Shown piece after piece: positions 60,775-64,000 of a stretch of DNA of 64,000 nt. Source of the DNA: Lentzea albidocapillata (GTDB taxonomy: Bacteria > Actinomycetota > Actinomycetes > Mycobacteriales > Pseudonocardiaceae); contig NZ_JOEA01000019.1 of NCBI RefSeq assembly GCF_000719115.1, positions 1-64,000 of the forward strand. Reading direction: 5' to 3'. Position numbers and translations under genes: made by a program. Numbering within the stretch: position 1 is the stretch's first letter; each line of letters opens with the position of its first letter. Below the pieces are notes generated by a model that saw nothing but the letters and a program-made list of their open reading frames with translations, did no database searches and was not told where the DNA came from.

Positions 60775-61929
60775 GTGAAGGTCGTTGTGCAGGTGAAGCT
60801 GCTGGTGGAGGCCGTGCAGGTGTCCGCGTTGGCGGCGACTTTGCATGGCTGCAACGAGTCCGCGGGCTGGGTGTCGCGGATCGCGTTCGAGCACGGGGTG
60901 TTCCGTGAGTACGCGTTGCGCAAGCACACCTACGCGGAGTTGAAGGCTCGCGGTCTGGGCGCGCAGGCAGCCCAGCACGTGATCAAGAAAGTCGCGGACG
61001 CCTACGCCGCGCTGCACGCGACCATCCGGGCCGGGAACCTGGGCAAGGCTGGCTCGAAGCGCCGGGTGAAGGCCGAGTCGAAACCGATCGTGTTCCGGCC
61101 GGATGCGGCGCAGCCGTTCGACGACCGGTGCCTGTCGTGGAACCACGACGCGGGCACGGTGTCGATCTGGACCACGGCGGGCCGGATGAAGGACGTGCGG
61201 TTCGCGGGTTCTTCAGACCAGCTCAAGACCCTGCGTGAGTACCGCAAGGGCGAGAGTGATCTGGTGTGCCGCGACGGCGTGTGGTTGCTGATCGCGACCT
61301 GCGAGATACCCGAGGAGCCACTGTTCGAGCCGGTCGACTGGCTCGGCGTGGACCGGGGCATCGTGAACCTCGCGACCACCAGCGACGCGGACAACTTCCA
61401 GGGCCGCGGGCTGGACCGCTACCGACGCTGGCACGCCCGCGTCCGCACCGAGTTGCAGGCCAGAGCAACGAAGTCGGCGACCCGGCGGCTGAAGAAACGA
61501 GCGCGTCGCGAGCGGCGGCACTCGACGCACGTCAACCACAGGATCGCCAAGCAGTTGGTGGCTGTTGCCGAACGCACCGGTCGGGGGATCGCGCTCGAAG
61601 ACCTGAGCGGTATCCGCGACCGGGTCACGGTTGCCCGGCACCAGCGAGCCACCCACAGCTGCTGGCCGTTCCATCAGCTCGAAGCACACGTCCGCTACAA
61701 AGCCCGCCGCGCCGGCGTGCCCGTGCTTGTCGTGGACGCGCACTACACCTCGCAGATGTGCCCGCGTTGCAAGCACACGTCTCGTTCCAACCGTCCCGCC
61801 AGGGACACCTTCCGCTGTCGCCGGTGCGGTCTCGCTGGACCCGCCGACGTCGTCGCCGCCGTGAACGTCCGAAACCGGGCACGGTCGGCGTGGGTACACG
61901 TCAACGCACCCGAACCCGCCGCCGCATAG
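60775..61929 (+). CDS. tnpB: TnpB, RNA-guided nuclease of an IS605-type element
   Basis: A 384-residue OrfB/TnpB protein. RuvC-like catalytic residues are Asp in DWLGVDRGIVNLAT (~190), Glu in GRGIALEDLSGIRDR (~268) and Asp in CGLAGPADVVAAVNVRNRAR (~355). The zinc-finger cysteines are CPRCKH and CRRCG. Arginine-rich helices (RLKKRARRERRHSTHVNHRI) sit between. All catalytic positions look intact, unlike the partner tnpA. TnpB proteins cut DNA guided by an RNA from the element's right end and help keep the element in place. GTG 60775 has only a weak ribosome binding site. Confidence 0.85.
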   Translation: MKVVVQVKLLVEAVQVSALAATLHGCNESAGWVSRIAFEHGVFREYALRKHTYAELKARGLGAQAAQHVIKKVADAYAALHATIRAGNLGKAGSKRRVKAESKPIVFRPDAAQPFDDRCLSWNHDAGTVSIWTTAGRMKDVRFAGSSDQLKTLREYRKGESDLVCRDGVWLLIATCEIPEEPLFEPVDWLGVDRGIVNLATTSDADNFQGRGLDRYRRWHARVRTELQARATKSATRRLKKRARRERRHSTHVNHRIAKQLVAVAERTGRGIALEDLSGIRDRVTVARHQRATHSCWPFHQLEAHVRYKARRAGVPVLVVDAHYTSQMCPRCKHTSRSNRPARDTFRCRRCGLAGPADVVAAVNVRNRARSAWVHVNAPEPAAA

Positions 61930-62035
61930 GCGACGGGTTGATGCGGCCCGCACGCCACATCCAGTGGCGCACGGAGAACGCGACTCGGTTTGAAGGCCCG
62001 AGCACCACGCTCGGCCTTCAGGGCCGAGAAGTTGA
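61880..62035 (+). ncRNA. Candidate omega (guide) RNA at the element's right end
   Basis: In IS605-type elements the 3' part of tnpB and the right end are transcribed as the guide RNA. Here this segment runs from the tnpB 3' end through two hairpins, one near 61991-62017 and one at 62011-62027. The guide would be the ~16-20 bases just outside the right end, starting near 62033-62036. This is placed by family knowledge, not by direct evidence of expression. Confidence 0.35.
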
Positions 62036-62719
62036 CCTGGAATTGCGCCGCTGGTACCGCAGCAACAGCACGTCGTCCGCGCGCAGCACCGACGTCAGCG
62101 CGAGGTCGACGGGCGGGATCACCGGACCGTGCGCGATCCGCGACGCGTCGCCCACCGCGAGCAGGGGTGCCACCGTCAGGTTCAGCGCGTCCACCAGACC
62201 GGCGGCCACCATCGACCCGAACAACCGCGGCCCGCCCTCGAGGTCGATCCGGTGCAGTCCCCGTGCCGCGAGTGCGGCGACCGCGACGCCCAGGTCCACC
62301 TCGGTCTCCCCGGCGATGACCACGTCGGCGGGCAGCGTGGGCATCCGGGCGGCCTCGGTGGTGATCACGATCGGCGGCACGGCGGTGTCGGTGAACAGCG
62401 GCAGGTCCGGCGTCAGCGACCCGCGGGCCGTCACGACGGCGATCGGCAACGGCCTGGCGCGCCTCGCACCCCGGTACCCCTCGGCCAGCACGGTCGCCGA
62501 GCCGACCAGCACGACGTCGGCGAGTTCGCGCCCGAGCAGGTAGATCCGCCGGTCCGCGGGCGAGCCCAGCCCGGCGGACCGGCCGTCGACCGACACCGCG
62601 CCGTCCACGCTGGAGACGAAGTTCGCGGTCACCCAGGTGCGGCCGGAGGGATACCCGTACAGCGACTCGAGGGCTGTGTCGGTCATCTCAACGCCCGGTG
62701 AGGGCCACAACATCTCCAC
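62018..62719 (-). CDS. Pyrimidine reductase family protein (RibD C-terminal-like)
   Basis: A 233-residue reductase of the RibD_C (dihydrofolate-reductase-like) family: TWVTANFVSSVDGAVSVDGR, DVVLVGSATVLAEGYRGAR, VITTEAAR, IDLEGGPRLFGSMVAAGLVD and VLRADDVLLLRYQRR. It may act on riboflavin-type pyrimidines or similar compounds. The last eight residues (NSRSTSRP) and the stop are encoded by the inserted IS right end, so the native C-terminus has been replaced. GTG 62719 gives the family-like start; ATG 62713 and 62686 are alternatives. Confidence 0.82.
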   Translation of the reverse strand: MEMLWPSPGVEMTDTALESLYGYPSGRTWVTANFVSSVDGAVSVDGRSAGLGSPADRRIYLLGRELADVVLVGSATVLAEGYRGARRARPLPIAVVTARGSLTPDLPLFTDTAVPPIVITTEAARMPTLPADVVIAGETEVDLGVAVAALAARGLHRIDLEGGPRLFGSMVAAGLVDALNLTVAPLLAVGDASRIAHGPVIPPVDLALTSVLRADDVLLLRYQRRNSRSTSRP

Positions 62720-62752
62720 CGAGCCATCCCATCACGCCATTAAGGTGCGGGC

Positions 62753-63745
62753 ATGCGCTTGTCCGACCGGGATCCCCAGATCGGTGCCGACGAACTGATC
62801 GAGGGCCTGGTCCCCCCACCGAGGTTCGGCTCGGTCAGCTTCGACACCTACATTCCGAACCCGGACGAGCCCTCGCAGGCCGCCGCGGTCGAGGCGGGCC
62901 GCCTGTTCGCCGCACGGGTCAGCGTCCGCCGCAAGAAGTGGTCGCTGTTCGGGTCCAGGGACGAGGACGAGGGCAAGCTCGGTCTCTACCTCGACGGCGG
63001 CTTCGGCGTCGGCAAGACCCACCTGCTCGCCTCGCTCTGGCACGCCGTGCCCGGCCCGAAGGCGTACGGCACGTTCGTCGAGCTGACGAACATGGTCGGC
63101 GTCCTGACGTTCCCCGAGGCCGTGAAGCGGCTGTCGGGCCACAAGCTGCTCGCCATCGACGAGTTCGAGCTCGACGACCCCGGCGACACGATGCTCGTCA
63201 CGCGCCTGATCAAGGAACTGATCGCGGCCGGCGTGCACGTCGCGGCGACCTCGAACACGCTGCCGGACAAGCTCGGCGAGGGCCGGTTCGCCGCCGCCGA
63301 CTTCCTGCGCGAGATCCAGTCGATGTCCTCGAAGTTCGACGTCGTGCGCGTCGACGGCCCCGACTACCGTCACCGCGGCCTGCCGGAAGCGCCGTCACCG
63401 ATGTCAGACACTGATTTGATCGTTAGAGCCTCTAACACCGAGGGCTCGACGCTCGACGACTTCGACGACCTCTGCAAGGCGCTCGCCCGCATCCACCCGT
63501 CGAAGTACGGGCGGTTGCTCGACGGCGTCACCGCGGTGCATCTGAAGGACGTCAAGGCCGCGCCCGACCAGAGCGTCGGGCTGAGGCTCGTGGCGTTCGG
63601 CGACCGGCTCTACGACCGCGACATCCCGGTGGCGGTCTCGGGGCAGCCGCTCTCGGAGCTGTTCACCGAGGAGATGCTGCGCGGCGGCTACCGCAAGAAG
63701 TACCTGCGGGCTGTCAGCCGATTGGTCGCGCTTTCTCGGGTTTGA
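62753..63745 (+). CDS. zapE: Cell division protein ZapE (AFG1-like ATPase)
   Basis: A 330-residue AAA-type ATPase. Walker A: YLDGGFGVGKTHLLASLW (about residue 79). Walker B: HKLLAIDEFELDDPGDTMLV. Then ATSNTLPDKLGEGRFAAADF (sensor) and VDGPDYRHRG. It matches the actinobacterial ZapE family; E. coli ZapE acts at the division septum. ATG 62753 has no strong ribosome binding site. It is divergent from the reductase with a 33-base gap. Confidence 0.9.
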   Translation: MRLSDRDPQIGADELIEGLVPPPRFGSVSFDTYIPNPDEPSQAAAVEAGRLFAARVSVRRKKWSLFGSRDEDEGKLGLYLDGGFGVGKTHLLASLWHAVPGPKAYGTFVELTNMVGVLTFPEAVKRLSGHKLLAIDEFELDDPGDTMLVTRLIKELIAAGVHVAATSNTLPDKLGEGRFAAADFLREIQSMSSKFDVVRVDGPDYRHRGLPEAPSPMSDTDLIVRASNTEGSTLDDFDDLCKALARIHPSKYGRLLDGVTAVHLKDVKAAPDQSVGLRLVAFGDRLYDRDIPVAVSGQPLSELFTEEMLRGGYRKKYLRAVSRLVALSRV

Positions 63746-63817
63746 CTCCGGCGGCGTTCGAGTATCCACTGGGTGACGGGCGGAATGATGACGTCCCGAC
63801 GTCCTCCGGAGGCACTG

Positions 63818-64000
63818 ATGCTGAGTGAAGCCGAACGCCGCTCGCTCGAGGAGATCGAACAGCGGCTGCTCGCGGACGAGCCGAGACTCGCCCGCACGAT
63901 GAACCGCCAGGTGCGTCCCTGGTTGTTCTACTCCCTCGTGTTCGTCTTCGGCGGTCTCACGGTGCTGCTGACGGTGATCGGCGCGTTCGGCGCAGCCTTC
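63818..64000 (+). CDS. DUF3040 membrane protein, 3' end outside window
   Basis: The first 61 codons of a DUF3040-type protein: LSEAERRSLEEIEQRLLADE, PRLARTMNRQ, then the start of a membrane helix (WLFYSLVFVFGGLTVLLTVI). ATG 63818 has GGAGG 5 bases upstream. DUF3040 proteins are small actinobacterial membrane proteins of unknown role. Truncated by the window end. Confidence 0.85.
   Translation, partial: MLSEAERRSLEEIEQRLLADEPRLARTMNRQVRPWLFYSLVFVFGGLTVLLTVIGAFGAAF

Larger units (their letters stand above)
60440..62035 (+). mobile_element. IS200/IS605-family element (tnpA remnant + intact tnpB)
   Basis: The element contains a decayed minus-strand tnpA fragment and an intact plus-strand tnpB, in the usual divergent order. 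Subterminal hairpins mark both ends. At the left, CCGGCTCTTTAGGGCCGG is near 60449-60466. At the right, TCGGCCTTCAGGGCCGA is at 62011-62027, preceded by a longer hairpin around 61991-62017. The two ends share TNAGGGCCGNGAAG, which helps fix the limits, but exact boundaries are estimates. No target duplications are expected for this family. The right end overlaps the reductase gene. Confidence 0.7.

Overview
The window is high-GC actinomycete DNA. It opens on the last ~48 bases of a 5S rRNA and its terminator, so it starts just downstream of an rRNA operon. The gene set is what I would expect of a sporulating, Pseudonocardiaceae-like actinomycete (Lentzea/Saccharothrix type; family level is inference). 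It includes an SsgA-like sporulation protein, the coproporphyrin-dependent heme genes, DUF3000, XRE-NB-ARC-TPR regulators, DUF3040 and I36-type secreted proteins. Genes are dense, with many 4-bp start/stop overlaps.

Layout. 0-5.6 kb: small single genes, including a LURP-one-like protein, a MazG-like hydrolase, an NmrA-like oxidoreductase, and an XRE/ImmA-like regulator followed by a frameshifted membrane gene. 5.7-12 kb: a four-gene minus-strand operon with two SMC/Rad50-like ATPases, a small helical protein and an SbcD-like phosphoesterase. 12-17.5 kb: secreted I36-like protein, DUF72, arylamine N-acetyltransferase, a secreted GH5 cellulase, a Phd/VapC toxin-antitoxin pair and DUF2199. 17.5-21 kb: fadB/fadA beta-oxidation. 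21-26 kb: ABA4-like and membrane genes divergent from a MerR regulator, then HIT, GNAT, TetR and O-methyltransferase genes separated by a local family of palindromic repeat elements. 26-33 kb: RNase D, a response regulator, dipeptidase, DUF3000, and hemE-cgoX-chdC, a coproporphyrin-pathway cluster. 33-36 kb: a large secreted subtilase.

36.4-40.4 kb is the most unusual region. Three tandem membrane proteins carry Cys/Ser/Gly-rich low-complexity C-terminal tails (TIGR04222-like). They are translationally coupled to a DUF692 (MNIO, multinuclear non-heme iron oxidase-like) enzyme and a 123-residue partner. This looks like a peptide-modification system acting on membrane-tethered Cys-rich tails. 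One tail is interrupted by an in-frame TGA after which the same frame runs on to the expected end. A 24-codon ORF with a strong ribosome binding site lies just upstream.

40-64 kb: MsrB, an L-asparaginase II type enzyme with a divergent GntR regulator, two tandem XRE-NB-ARC-TPR regulators, SsgA-like, two LuxR-type regulators, and an acyl-CoA dehydrogenase/MaoC operon with a divergent TetR and a clear operator. Then come a LigD-type polymerase and a separate ATP-dependent DNA ligase, and a 21-codon ORF with eight cysteines arranged as two copies of one motif, with a strong ribosome binding site and terminator. They are followed by a lipoprotein alpha/beta-hydrolase that appears to lack its nucleophile, an EamA transporter, an IS200/IS605 element (dead tnpA, intact tnpB) that supplies the stop codon of a pyrimidine reductase, zapE, and a DUF3040 gene cut by the window edge.
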